Notes: generated by a model not told the origin, from the letters alone. DNA of 64,000 nt from Enterococcus_K sp051713825 (GCF_051713825.1 NZ_JBIOQR010000001.1:124001-188000), one strand, 5' to 3'; shown: positions 9,062 through 17,678, counted from the first letter of the stretch. A program made the numbers and translations.

Positions 9062-9507
9062 TGGGAGAGACTTGTTTACAATTAATAGCCAGTTTTCTAG
9101 GCACTATTTCCTTTGCAATTTTATTTGATGCGCCAAAAAAATACTATATTTATTGCGGCTGTATCGGGGCTACAGGGTGGCTTATCTATTTATGGAGTTA
9201 TTCATTGTACCCATCAACTGCAATCGCTACATTTACCGCGTCTCTGATTTTAATCTATTTGTCGCGAGAAGTTTCTTTTCGTTTGAGAGCGCCAGTAACA
9301 ATTTTCCTGATATGTGGTATTTTCTGTTTGGTACCTGGCGTAGGTATCTATAATTTTGCCTATAGTTTTGTGACCAGTAACATGGGGAAATTCAGTGAGT
9401 ATGGCATGACCGCCTTAAAAATCGCCATTGCGATTTCTTTGGGTATTAGTATCGGTTATGAATTGCCAGCCGTTTGTTTTCCAGGGTATCATGCGAGGAA
9501 GGAATAA
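9061..9507 (+). CDS. ThrE-type exporter, C-terminal membrane half
   Basis: 148 residues from ATG 9061, which overlaps the previous stop (GTGATG arrangement), the typical coupling for these pairs. An upstream start at 8962 lies inside the neighbouring gene and is unlikely. About four to five hydrophobic segments, with FCLVPGVGIY near the middle; the same VPGVP/VPGVG motif occurs in the partner, as expected for paralogous halves. It completes the exporter predicted for the upstream gene. A terminator follows at 9584. Confidence 0.82.
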   Translation: MGETCLQLIASFLGTISFAILFDAPKKYYIYCGCIGATGWLIYLWSYSLYPSTAIATFTASLILIYLSREVSFRLRAPVTIFLICGIFCLVPGVGIYNFAYSFVTSNMGKFSEYGMTALKIAIAISLGISIGYELPAVCFPGYHARKE

Positions 9508-9583
9508 CTAAAGCACTTTTAGCACCGTCTATGTCTGTTGAGTAGCGACTTGTTTCTGTGCCCACCGTCTATTCGAGGAAGAG

Positions 9584-9628
9584 GAGTCTGAGATCATAAC
9601 TTTTTAAGTTATGGTCCCAGACTCTTTT
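9584..9628 (+). terminator. Terminator after the ThrE-type pair
   Basis: Hairpin GAGTCTG-ATAACTT against AAGTTAT-CAGACTC followed by TTTT. It is preceded at 9548-9575 by CTTGTTTCTGTGCCCACCG, the right end of the intergenic repeat family, so it is probably the terminator part of an eroded repeat copy. Confidence 0.78.
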
Positions 9629-9694
9629 GGCATTCTCTATAAAGATCTTAATAGACGCTTGTCTTTAGAAGGAATAATAGCAGTCAGGGTATCC

Positions 9695-9740
9695 TGAAGG
9701 CGGCATTGTAAATTGACCACCTCTGCGAAAGAATTGACCA
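9695..9740 (+). repeat. Left terminal inverted repeat of the IS21-family element
   Basis: 35 bp perfectly complementary to 12548-12582, then two mismatches and further matches. Additional internal GAC/GTTAACCA-type half-units extend to about 9785, the expected transposase-binding array. Confidence 0.9.
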
Positions 9741-9865
9741 GTCAGTGCGAAGAAGTTAACCACTCTCGGCGAAGAACATGACCAATATCTAAATTAGCAT
9801 ATAAAACCTCCTGTATAATAGTCTTTCATGCAAGTGCATGAAGAATAAATACAGGAGGTTTTTTT

Positions 9866-11431
9866 ATGCTTCAATATCGAAAAATTTTGGAATTGAATGA
9901 ACAAGGGTTTAGTATGCGTAGTATTGCCGCAAACACAGGTAATTCGCGACCCAAGGTCTCTGAAATCATTAAGAAAGCAATGGAAAAAGGAATTAAAGAA
10001 CCGTTCACTGAAGAAATGACTGATTCCTGGTTTGAGGGTCTACTGTTTCCTGAAAAAATGCGTGAATCTAAAGGAAGGGAGTTACCTGACTTCGAATATA
10101 TTTATAAAGAACTCGCAAAACCAAACGTTACATTATCGTTGCTTCACCATGAATATGAGCTTGAGTGCAGAAATAGTGATAAAATTCCATATGCCTATCG
10201 AACCTATTGTCAGTATTACACTGAGTATGCAAGAAAATACAAAGCCACTATGCGTATAAAACGTAAGCCAGGAGAAATCATGGAAGTCGATTGGGCGGGT
10301 GCAACACTTAAATTAGTCGATAGAGATACTGGTAACCAAGTTAAAGCGTATCTTTTCGTTGCCACACTTCCGTGTACACAATATACCTATTGTGAAGCAA
10401 CACTATCGATGAAACAAGACGATTGGATTAATGTTCATATTCGCGCATATAATTATTTTGGCGGTGTAACAGAACTATTAGTACCGGATAATCTTAAAAC
10501 GGGTGTGAGCAAAACTGAATATGGTGCAGCTATTTTGAATGAAGTTTATCGCGAATTGGCTGATCATTATGGGACTGTGATTCTTCCGGCTCGTATTAGA
10601 ACACCTAAAGATAAAGCGAGTGTTGAAGGAAATGTTGGAAACCTGTCAACATGGGTAATCGCTAGTTTAAGAAATTCGGTGTATTTTACACTTGATGAAT
10701 TAAATGCAGATATAAAAAAGAAGTTAGATGAATTCAATGACCGGCCCTTTACAAAAAAATATAAGTTGGGAAATAGAACAACGGCATTTGAGGAAGAAGA
10801 AAAGTTCGCGCTTAAACCTCTTCCTCTTACACCATTTAGATTAGCAACATGGAAAACAGCAACCGTTCAATTAGATTACATGGTTTCGATTGAAAGCATG
10901 TTTTACTCAGTCCCTTATGAGTACATCCAAAATAAAGTTGATATTCGCCTTACAAAAGACTTAGTAGAAGTTTTTTATAAAGACAGCCGTATTGCCACAC
11001 ATAAGCGATTATACGGTAAATTCGGACAATTTTCGACTAATCGCGACCATATGCCAGATAATCATAAACTCTATATAGATCACACGAAAGAATCAGTCAT
11101 TGACTGGGCGAATACAATTGGTGAAGCGACCACTAAAGTGGTCACGTTTATTTTTGACTATGCGCAAGCTGAAAGACAAGCGTTAAAAGCTACCATGCGC
11201 TTGAAAAATCAAGGAAAGAAATACTCGAAAGAAGAGCTTGAAACAGCTTGTGAGGCAGTTCTTAAGTTAGCATCAACTCCAACTGTTCGTACAGTTGAAA
11301 CACTATTAGCAAGTAATAAGAAGAAAAACGCAAAAATGAAATTGAATGGAGACATACCAGAGGAAACAACGAAAGACTATGGGTTTACTCGAGGAGCGAG
11401 TTATTTTGGAGGGAAACTAAATGATGAATGA
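9866..11431 (+). CDS. istA: IS21-family transposase IstA
   Basis: 521 residues. The N-terminal helix-turn-helix spans about residues 5-40 (MRSIAANTGNSRPKVSEIIK). The DDE catalytic core has Asp142 (MEVDWAG), Asp208 (LVPDNLK) and Glu254 (KASVEGN). It cuts and joins the element ends. The ribosome site AGGAGG lies just before ATG 9866. Its 3' end overlaps istB by 11 bp. The frame is intact, so the element may still be active. Confidence 0.95.
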   Translation: MLQYRKILELNEQGFSMRSIAANTGNSRPKVSEIIKKAMEKGIKEPFTEEMTDSWFEGLLFPEKMRESKGRELPDFEYIYKELAKPNVTLSLLHHEYELECRNSDKIPYAYRTYCQYYTEYARKYKATMRIKRKPGEIMEVDWAGATLKLVDRDTGNQVKAYLFVATLPCTQYTYCEATLSMKQDDWINVHIRAYNYFGGVTELLVPDNLKTGVSKTEYGAAILNEVYRELADHYGTVILPARIRTPKDKASVEGNVGNLSTWVIASLRNSVYFTLDELNADIKKKLDEFNDRPFTKKYKLGNRTTAFEEEEKFALKPLPLTPFRLATWKTATVQLDYMVSIESMFYSVPYEYIQNKVDIRLTKDLVEVFYKDSRIATHKRLYGKFGQFSTNRDHMPDNHKLYIDHTKESVIDWANTIGEATTKVVTFIFDYAQAERQALKATMRLKNQGKKYSKEELETACEAVLKLASTPTVRTVETLLASNKKKNAKMKLNGDIPEETTKDYGFTRGASYFGGKLNDE

Positions 11432-12179
11432 AGATACGAAACGCAAGCTACATGAAATGCGCCTCAACGGCATGGTAGAAGCAATAGAATCACAGCAATT
11501 AGATAATAAAAGTTACAACGATATGCCATTTAATGACCGGCTCAATTTAATTGTCGATGCTGAATATGCTCGTCAGAAATCAGCTCGGCTTGATCGTTTG
11601 ATTAAAAGTGCAAATTTTCATAACCGACAGGCGGCAATTGAAGACATTGAATATTATCCAGATCGTCAATTAGACAAAGAATTAATTCTAAAACTTAGAA
11701 TGGGGACATATTTAGCAGAGCATCATAATATCATACTCATGGGTGCTTCAGGGAATGGGAAGACCTGGCTTTCTAATGCCTTTGGTATTGAAGCATGCCG
11801 TCAAGGTTATAAAGTACGTTATATCCGGCTACCTGAACTATTAGATGAACTAACAATTGCCAAAAATGAAGCCGATGGAAGCTTCAGGAAAGTATTAAAT
11901 CGTTATAAAAAAGTGGACTTACTTATTTTAGATGAATGGTTATTGACCCCTTTAACGCTTGAGCAATCCACTTATATTCTTGAGTTGGTAGAAAGCAGGC
12001 TTCAAGTGACGTCAACGATCTTCTGTTCACAATTTTCCCCTGAAGGTTGGCATGAAAAACTTGGTAATCCACAAATTGCCGATGCCATACTTGATAGAAT
12101 TATTCATGATGCCTATCCTATTTTAATTGATGGAAAAGTATCTATGCGTGAACGGCATGGTTTGGTCATAAAGCCATGA
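11421..12179 (+). CDS. istB: IS21-family helper ATPase IstB
   Basis: 252 residues. Walker A GASGNGKT at residues 108-115 and Walker B LLILDEW near 167-173, the AAA+ layout of IstB. It helps IstA assemble and select targets. Start ATG 11421 (or 11424) follows GGAGGGAAACTAA inside the end of istA. Intact length for the family. Confidence 0.95.
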   Translation: MMNEDTKRKLHEMRLNGMVEAIESQQLDNKSYNDMPFNDRLNLIVDAEYARQKSARLDRLIKSANFHNRQAAIEDIEYYPDRQLDKELILKLRMGTYLAEHHNIILMGASGNGKTWLSNAFGIEACRQGYKVRYIRLPELLDELTIAKNEADGSFRKVLNRYKKVDLLILDEWLLTPLTLEQSTYILELVESRLQVTSTIFCSQFSPEGWHEKLGNPQIADAILDRIIHDAYPILIDGKVSMRERHGLVIKP

Positions 12180-12370
12180 TGATTCCGGACAATGTTTATA
12201 TACGAATTAAGGACTTCCATTACCGCTTAACAGCTCCTGAGGATCTGATAAATTTGGTAGATGAATCACTTCTACAAGCCATCTGGGACTCACAAGAATC
12301 CCTTACAGACGATGAGCTCGTTGCCCTTGGGATTAAATTAATTAAGAAATATGACCATTTAAACCACTAA
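12176..12370 (+). CDS. Small third frame of the IS21-family element
   Basis: 64 residues, starting at an ATG that overlaps the istB stop (ATGA), which suggests translational coupling. The protein is acidic in the middle (LVDESLLQAIWDSQESLTDDE) with no recognised domain. Small cargo frames after istB occur in some relatives, so it may be a real accessory protein of the element or a chance frame. I do not assign a function. Confidence 0.45.
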   Translation: MMIPDNVYIRIKDFHYRLTAPEDLINLVDESLLQAIWDSQESLTDDELVALGIKLIKKYDHLNH

Positions 12371-12536
12371 GGGCCACTTTAGTCTAAACTAGCCCTTAAT
12401 AAATACCTTTACAAGCCTAACGACGCTTTTAGGGGTATTTATGTATTTTTCATATGGTATAAACTGTTGATATTCATTTAATTTTCTTTGAGTGGCAAAT
12501 TACTGCGCACAAAGTGGTTCATTCTTTCGCCGAAGG

Positions 12537-12582
12537 TGGTCAATTTCTTCGCAGAGGTGGTCAATTTACAATGCCGCCTTCA
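12537..12582 (-). repeat. Right terminal inverted repeat of the IS21-family element
   Basis: Bases 12548-12582 are the exact complement of 9695-9729. A second unit TTCGCCGAAGGTGGTCAA lies just inside, mirroring the internal units at the left end. Confidence 0.9.
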
Positions 12583-12670
12583 GTATCCATTCCTGAGCAG
12601 ATAATTTCTAGGTTTCGGACAAGCATAATTAAGAAATTCCGTTTCATAAAAAATAAATATGTAAAAAGTA

Positions 12671-12699
12671 TTGAAATATCATTTCTTTTCGTTTATGAT
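12671..12699 (+). promoter_or_regulatory. Promoter of the MurNAc PTS operon
   Basis: TTGAAA (12671-12676), 17-bp spacer, TATGAT (12694-12699). The -35 overlaps an inverted repeat GAAAT-ATC-ATTTC (12673-12685), a candidate operator for the RpiR regulator encoded within the operon. The element boundary at 12582 is about 90 bp upstream, so the promoter survived the insertion. Confidence 0.75.
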
Positions 12700-12711
12700 T
12701 GAGTTGTGAAA

Positions 12712-12727
12712 TTGATAGCGCAATCAT
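12712..12727 (+). promoter_or_regulatory. Candidate CcpA cre site in the MurNAc operon leader
   Basis: TTGATAGCGCAATCAT matches 15 of 16 positions of the cre consensus WTGNAANCGNWNNCAW (T for A at position 5). It starts 12 bp after the -10 box, so it would lie at or just after the transcription start, where CcpA blocks elongation or initiation. Carbon catabolite repression of the operon is the inference. Confidence 0.72.
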
Positions 12728-12746
12728 ATGTTAAGGAGGAGAAAAA

Positions 12747-13550
12747 ATGCATCTATCATTAGGTATTATTTTAGTATTATGTGCGTATACAGTTGTGGGT
12801 GTTCTGGATCAAATTTCAGTTCAAGTAGGTCCTTACACACCATTATTTGCAGCAACGTTTACGGGTCTTGTTATGGGAGATCTTCAAACGGGTCTTATGA
12901 TTGGAGCAACATTACAATTGATGACTTTAGGGGTGGCCACTTATGGAGGCGCTACCGTACCAGATTTCTTATCTGGAGCCATCATGGGAACGGCTTATGC
13001 GATCCTTTCAGGAAAAGGAGTTGAGTACGGAATTGGGATAGCTGTACCAATCGGGCTTTTACTGACACAGTTGGATATTTTAGGTCGGATGGCAAATACA
13101 TTCTTTCAACATAAAGCCGATCACTATGCTGAGTTGGGTGATTACAAAGCAGTAGAGCGCTGTAACATTTTAGGGATTTTCCCGTGGACAATCTCTCGTA
13201 TTATTCCTGTATTTATTGGCTTATTCTTTGGAGAACAAGTGGTAAGTATTATTAACGACATGATTCCTGCTTGGATTATGACAGGTTTAAAAGCATCAGG
13301 GGCTATCTTACCTGCAATGGGAATTGCCATCTTAATGCGCTACTTACCGATTAAAAAGTATTGGCCTTATTTCTTGATTGGGTTTGTTTTACTCGCTTTT
13401 GGCGCAGAGTTCTTCTCTGTATTAGGTGTCGCTTTAGTAGGCTTAGCATTAGCGGCAATGTATGTAATGAACCAAAATACTCCAGCGGCTGCTTCTAACA
13501 CAGGGAACGTAGTCTATGAAGATGATGAGGAGATTGAGATTGATGACTAA
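12747..13550 (+). CDS. Mannose-class PTS, IIC membrane component (probable MurNAc PTS)
   Basis: 267 residues, polytopic, with the IIC-Man/Sor pattern: GLVMGDLQTGLMIGATLQLMTLG region near residues 50-72 and conserved Gly-rich helices. ATG follows TTAAGGAGGAGAAAAA. It forms the sugar channel with IID. The operon order IIC-IID-IIB-RpiR-MurQ-hydrolase-IIA points to MurNAc or a MurNAc-containing sugar rather than mannose. The last 20 residues are very acidic (DDEEIEIDD), which is where the IID gene starts by overlap. Confidence 0.9.
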   Translation: MHLSLGIILVLCAYTVVGVLDQISVQVGPYTPLFAATFTGLVMGDLQTGLMIGATLQLMTLGVATYGGATVPDFLSGAIMGTAYAILSGKGVEYGIGIAVPIGLLLTQLDILGRMANTFFQHKADHYAELGDYKAVERCNILGIFPWTISRIIPVFIGLFFGEQVVSIINDMIPAWIMTGLKASGAILPAMGIAILMRYLPIKKYWPYFLIGFVLLAFGAEFFSVLGVALVGLALAAMYVMNQNTPAAASNTGNVVYEDDEEIEIDD

Positions 13551-14361
13551 AAAATTGACAAAACAAGATATCAATAAAATGTATGTGCGCAATTTATTTG
13601 GCTTTCAATGGGGTTGGAACTATGAAAAAATGCAGGGTCTAGGTTATGCGTATTCTATCATGCCAGTTCTTAAGAGACTTTACTCTGATGATGATGAAGC
13701 GATGAAAAAAGCGTTGAAAGCACATTTAGGTTTTTTTAATACGACACCAGCTATGTCGAGCTTGATTATTGGGGCAGATGCAGGACTTGAAGAAGAGTTT
13801 GGCATGGAAGATCCTGAGGCTATCACAGGTTTGAAAACAGGGTTGATGGGACCCTTTGCAGGAGTCGGGGATACCGTCTTTATTGCAATTTATCGCGCGA
13901 TTGTTTTCTCGATTGCAGCATACATGGCTCAAGCGGGTCAAATTGTTGGCTTATTGATTCCCTTAATCATGGGTGCTGTGGTTATGTGGGTTCGTTATAA
14001 ATTTATCCACATTGGTTACAGTCAAGGGAAAAAAATTGCGACCGAGTTTGCCGATAAAATGAAACTATTTACTGAAGCAGCAGCGATTTTAGGATTAACG
14101 GTTGTAGGTGGGTTGATTCCTTCCGTGATTACCTATAAGTTAGACTTAACCTATAAGATGGGTGAAGTCACATTATCTACACAAGAAATGTTGGATAAAA
14201 TTTTACCAGGGTTAGTTCCTTTAGCAATTGTTTTCTTATCTTATTGGTTATTAGGTAAGAAAAAAATGAATTCAACGCGTTTGATTTTTGTTTTAATTCT
14301 TTTAGGAATGATTTTAGGGAACCTGCAGCCCGTCTTAGCTTGGATTGGCGGTTTATTCTAA
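13543..14361 (+). CDS. Mannose-class PTS, IID membrane component
   Basis: 272 residues from ATG 13543, which overlaps the IIC stop by 8 bp; AGGAG at 13528-13532 supports this start over the in-frame ATG at 13516. The N-terminus has the family pattern LFGFQWGWNYEKMQGLGYAYSIMP and the NTTPAMSSLIIGA segment, followed by GLKTGLMGPFAGVGDTVF, all hallmarks of EIID. Two or more C-terminal membrane helices. It completes the translocation channel with IIC. Confidence 0.92.
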   Translation: MTKKLTKQDINKMYVRNLFGFQWGWNYEKMQGLGYAYSIMPVLKRLYSDDDEAMKKALKAHLGFFNTTPAMSSLIIGADAGLEEEFGMEDPEAITGLKTGLMGPFAGVGDTVFIAIYRAIVFSIAAYMAQAGQIVGLLIPLIMGAVVMWVRYKFIHIGYSQGKKIATEFADKMKLFTEAAAILGLTVVGGLIPSVITYKLDLTYKMGEVTLSTQEMLDKILPGLVPLAIVFLSYWLLGKKKMNSTRLIFVLILLGMILGNLQPVLAWIGGLF

Positions 14362-14470
14362 CCCAAATGAGTGATTAGAGATAGGGAAAAAGACGAATTT
14401 AAGCCCGATCTCATTGTAAGTAATAATTAAGGCAATACAAATAAGAGAGAAACTCAAGGAGGAAATAATT

Positions 14471-14944
14471 ATGGGCATTATTCATGCACGTGTAGATGAA
14501 CGATTAATTCATGGGCAAGTAGCGACTGTCTGGACTAATTCTTTAGGAGCGCAACGGATTATGGTCGTCAACGATCAGGTTGTTAAAGATCAGATTCAAA
14601 TCGGGGCTTTAAAAATGGCGAAACCAGTAGGCGTCAAGTTATCAATTCTATCAGTTAGAAAAGCGGCTGAAAATATTCGTAGTGGAAAATATGATGATGA
14701 AAAGGTATTCTTAATTACAAAGACAATTGAGGATATGGCTAGACTGATTGATGCAGAGGTGCCTTTGAAGGAATTTAATGTAGGAAATATTTCTGTCAAG
14801 GAAGGCAGTAAAGCAATCAAAAAATCAGTAGCAGTCACACAAGATGATATTACAACGATTCAACGTTTGACAGATCAAGGCGTTAAAATTACTGCGCAAA
14901 TGATCCCATCAGAATCAAATGAGTTGATTAATACATTCTTGTAA
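14471..14944 (+). CDS. Mannose-class PTS, IIB component
   Basis: 157 residues, cytoplasmic. The N-terminal motif ARVDERLIHGQV carries the phosphorylated His14. It transfers phosphate from IIA to the incoming sugar. ATG follows CAAGGAGGAAATAATT. A 109-bp gap separates it from IID; within it GAGAT (14378-14382) can pair with ATCTC (14408-14412), together with GGG/CCC, to make a stem-loop without a T tract, which may adjust message stability between the membrane and soluble components. Confidence 0.92.
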   Translation: MGIIHARVDERLIHGQVATVWTNSLGAQRIMVVNDQVVKDQIQIGALKMAKPVGVKLSILSVRKAAENIRSGKYDDEKVFLITKTIEDMARLIDAEVPLKEFNVGNISVKEGSKAIKKSVAVTQDDITTIQRLTDQGVKITAQMIPSESNELINTFL

Positions 14945-14961
14945 ACATAAGGGGGAGCATT

Positions 14962-15813
14962 ATGGAAGTATTACCGCAAATCAGAAAGGTTTACTCATCA
15001 CTATCTAAGGCAAATAAAAAAATTGCAGACTATATGTTACATTTTCCAGAAGAGGTGATTAAACAAACTGCATCTGAAATTGGGGAAGCTTCTAATGTCT
15101 CTCCTGCTTCAGTGGTTCGTTTCGTGAAAAAAATCGGTTATGTTGGCTTGGATGAAATGAAGGTTCAACTTTCTACGGATCAAGCGATTCTAGCCAACGA
15201 GCGCCAAATTGATCCAATCGTATCTGAAAATGATAGCTTGGATGTTTTATGTGGGAAAGTGGAGACGCTGATTAAAGATACTGCGACAGACGTGTTTAAC
15301 ACCGTGGATCGTGATGTCTTGGCAAAAGCGATTAACCACATCAAAAAAGCACAAAATGTTTTCTTGTTTGGGATTGGTGCAAGTTCTCTTATTGCCTACG
15401 ACTTGTTTCATAAATTCAGTCGTGCAGGAATTCGCTCATCCTTCATTTTTGATATTCACATTGGGATAGAGATGCTAAACTATGCAACGGCGGACGATGT
15501 AGTCATTGCTGTTACTTATAGTGGTCATACAAAAGAGATTTTACTGGCCTGTGAGTATGCGAAAAAGAAAGGCGCTCATTTGATTGTCATTACTCGAAAT
15601 CAGGGGCCTAAAATTAAAAATTTAGCGAATGAAGTTCTGGTTGTTCCAAGCAATGAACATTTGTTACGCGTAGGGGCAATCTCATCGATGTATTCTTCGA
15701 TGATTGTCGGAACCGCGCTATATTTAGGTGTTATCCAAGAAAATATTGAAGAGGATATCACAGAAAATATGATTATTACAAAAAACTGGATTAATCCGTT
15801 GAAAGAAGAGTAG
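14962..15813 (+). CDS. RpiR-family transcriptional regulator (MurR-like)
   Basis: 283 residues. N-terminal HTH of the RpiR type (residues about 1-77: KIADYMLHFPEEVIKQTASEIG then VSPASVVRFVKKIGYVG) and a C-terminal SIS domain (about 125-255: FLFGIGASSLIAYDL and VIAVTYSGHTKEIL). RpiR proteins sense phosphosugars; next to murQ the ligand is probably MurNAc-6-P, as for E. coli MurR. Located in mid-operon, 17 bp after IIB and 3 bp before murQ. Whether it represses or activates is not shown by sequence. Confidence 0.9.
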   Translation: MEVLPQIRKVYSSLSKANKKIADYMLHFPEEVIKQTASEIGEASNVSPASVVRFVKKIGYVGLDEMKVQLSTDQAILANERQIDPIVSENDSLDVLCGKVETLIKDTATDVFNTVDRDVLAKAINHIKKAQNVFLFGIGASSLIAYDLFHKFSRAGIRSSFIFDIHIGIEMLNYATADDVVIAVTYSGHTKEILLACEYAKKKGAHLIVITRNQGPKIKNLANEVLVVPSNEHLLRVGAISSMYSSMIVGTALYLGVIQENIEEDITENMIITKNWINPLKEE

Positions 15814-15816
15814 TAT

Positions 15817-16701
15817 ATGGAAATTTCAAATTTAGCGACAGAGCAACGCAATAATAATAGTATGAATATTGATCGACTTCCTACATTGGAGATGATCAAA
15901 ATAATTAATAAAGAAGATCAAGGAGTTGCCCAGGCAGTTGAAAAGGTGTTGCCTCAAGTAGCTGAAGCCGTTGACCAAGCTGCGATTCGTTTCAATGAAG
16001 GGGGCCGCATGATATATATCGGTGCCGGCACTTCTGGACGAATGGGTGCTTTAGATGCGATAGAATTAACACCAACCTACAGCGTGCCACCAGAACGAGC
16101 TTTTGGTATTTTGGCTGGTGGTAAGGAAGCCATGTTTGCGGCTGTAGAAGGGGCAGAAGACTCTAAGGAACTCGCTGTGACGGATTTGAAGAACGCTAAT
16201 TTGACTGAAAAAGACATCGTGATTGCGATTGCTGCTAGTGGCCGAACCCCCTATGCTTTATCTGCTTTAGAATATGGCAATAAAGTGGGCGCGTTAACTA
16301 TTTCTGTCACTTGTACAAAAAACAATAGGATGACACAGGAAGCAAACGTGGGGATTGCCGCAATGGTTGGAGCTGAGGTCATCACGGGCTCGACACGAAT
16401 GAAGGCGGGAACTGCTCAAAAGATGATTTTAAACATGCTCTCAACAGGGATTATGATTAAAACAGGTAAAGTTTATCAGAACTTGATGGTGAATGTGCAG
16501 GCAACAAATGAAAAGTTAGTTGAACGTTCGATTAATATTATTGCCCAAGCATTAACTATGGATCGCACGAAAGCGAGCGCATTATTTGAGGCAGCTGGAC
16601 AGCGAGTTAATGTAGCAATTGTGATGCATGAGCAAAAAATTGATCGTGAAGCTGCTGAAAGTTATTTACAAGTCAATAATAATCGGATTTCTCGATCATG
16701 A
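15817..16701 (+). CDS. murQ: N-acetylmuramic acid 6-phosphate etherase
   Basis: 294 residues. It cleaves the lactyl ether of MurNAc-6-P to give GlcNAc-6-P and D-lactate in the cytoplasm. The SIS-type phosphate site GAGTSGRMG lies at residues 69-77; Glu83 (AIELTPTY) and Glu114 (EGAED) match the catalytic pair of E. coli MurQ at the same numbers. The substrate-binding segment GSTRMKAGTAQKM is also present. The start is ATG 15817 directly after the regulator stop. It fixes the operon's substrate as MurNAc. Confidence 0.96.
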   Translation: MEISNLATEQRNNNSMNIDRLPTLEMIKIINKEDQGVAQAVEKVLPQVAEAVDQAAIRFNEGGRMIYIGAGTSGRMGALDAIELTPTYSVPPERAFGILAGGKEAMFAAVEGAEDSKELAVTDLKNANLTEKDIVIAIAASGRTPYALSALEYGNKVGALTISVTCTKNNRMTQEANVGIAAMVGAEVITGSTRMKAGTAQKMILNMLSTGIMIKTGKVYQNLMVNVQATNEKLVERSINIIAQALTMDRTKASALFEAAGQRVNVAIVMHEQKIDREAAESYLQVNNNRISRS

Positions 16702-17678
16702 AAATGATTCAACAATTGACAGATTTTTTACAGCAAACAGAAGTTTCAGGACTTTCTGCAGCCGTCTTAAATCAAAAAACAGAAAAGTTTTTGATAGGTA
16801 AGATGGGAAAAAGCCAGCCTTATTCGGATCAAGAAGTTTCTGATGAATCGCTCTATGATTTAGCTTCTTTAACCAAAGTAGTTGGAACGACAACACGAAT
16901 AATTCAGATGATTCAAGAAAAACAATTGTCGTATGATACAGTCGTGAGTACCTTACTTCCTCAATTTCCAAACCTATCGATGACTATTGAAGAGCTACTC
17001 TTTCACCGAAGTGGTTTGCCAGCAGATTTCTCGGATAAAAAACATTTTTCAGAGGATTTGGCGATTGATTTTCTAAAGAATTTCACTCCTTCTATGACAG
17101 ATTATCCTATCGTTTATTCTGATATTGGCTACTTGCTCTTAGGTTTTGTCATTGAGGAAATCGAGGGGACAGATTTGGAGACTTCTTTTCAAAAACATCT
17201 ATTTCAACCGTTAGGAATGAAAGATACAACTTTTTTTCCGAAAGATCTTTCACGAATTATGCCTACTGAAATAAGTTCGGAGCGTGGCTTAATCCACGGC
17301 GTTGTCCATGATTCAAAAGCATACCGTTTTGGTCGGCCGATAGGAAGTGCAGGGCTGTTTTCAACTTTAAATGATCTTATTATATTTACAGAAGCATTGA
17401 TGAACAATCGACTAGGTGAGGCTGACTGGTTTGAGCCGAAGATTTATCAAATCCTTCTAAAAAGTGAGCAGGGTCGAACGTGGGGCTGGGAGAAGCCTTT
17501 TGGACCTAATGTCCTCTACCATACTGGGTTTGCGGGGACTTCGATTGGACTGGATATCCAGAAACATAAGGCGTTTATTCTATTGAGTAATCGAGTTCAC
17601 CCGACACGTGAGACGCCTAAATTTATCACAGAACGTTTCAAATTGTACCAAGAATTTTTTAAGGAGAATGATGCATGA
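16698..17678 (+). CDS. Cytoplasmic serine hydrolase of the beta-lactamase/DD-peptidase fold
   Basis: 326 residues, PF00144-type. The SxxK motif is SLTK at residues 57-60, the second motif is probably YSD (VYSDIGYLLLG, near 141), and HTGFAG near residue 270 stands where the KTG box is usually found. There is no signal peptide, unlike secreted penicillin-binding relatives. It overlaps murQ by 4 bp and IIA by 4 bp, so it is tightly coupled. Similar genes accompany murQ in Bacillus recycling clusters. An inferred role is removing a peptide or ester group from imported muropeptide sugar, but the substrate is unknown. Confidence 0.82.
   Translation: MKMIQQLTDFLQQTEVSGLSAAVLNQKTEKFLIGKMGKSQPYSDQEVSDESLYDLASLTKVVGTTTRIIQMIQEKQLSYDTVVSTLLPQFPNLSMTIEELLFHRSGLPADFSDKKHFSEDLAIDFLKNFTPSMTDYPIVYSDIGYLLLGFVIEEIEGTDLETSFQKHLFQPLGMKDTTFFPKDLSRIMPTEISSERGLIHGVVHDSKAYRFGRPIGSAGLFSTLNDLIIFTEALMNNRLGEADWFEPKIYQILLKSEQGRTWGWEKPFGPNVLYHTGFAGTSIGLDIQKHKAFILLSNRVHPTRETPKFITERFKLYQEFFKENDA

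Larger units (their letters stand above)
9695..12582 (+). mobile_element. Complete IS21-family insertion sequence, 2888 bp
   Basis: The element begins TGAAGGCGGCAT and ends with its complement ATGCCGCCTTCA, giving the TG...CA ends of IS21 elements. The terminal inverted repeat is perfect for 35 bp and continues imperfectly to about 46 bp. It is flanked by the 6-bp direct repeat GTATCC (9689-9694 and 12583-12588), a target site duplication. Inside each end, further copies of a GACCA-plus-GCGAA unit recur, the multiple transposase-binding sites typical of the family. Contents are istA, istB and a small third frame. A possible terminator hairpin (AAATACC 12400-12406 with GGTATTT 12433-12439) lies after the last frame. 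It inserted about 90 bp upstream of the promoter of the MurNAc operon. Confidence 0.93.

Noticed and set aside
8962..9507. 181-residue version of the ThrE C-terminal half starting at 8962
   Set aside because: Its first 33 codons lie inside the upstream gene; ATG 9061 overlaps the upstream stop and gives a normal membrane protein start.
9709..12569. IS ends at TGTAAATTGACC rather than at TGAAGGCGGCAT
   Set aside because: With the inner ends, the flanks are inverted (GGCGGCAT/ATGCCGCC) and no direct target duplication exists. The outer ends give a TG...CA element with a 6-bp duplication.
12514..12702. 62-residue plus-strand frame across the right end of the IS element
   Set aside because: It spans the inverted repeat and the operon promoter and has no ribosome site.
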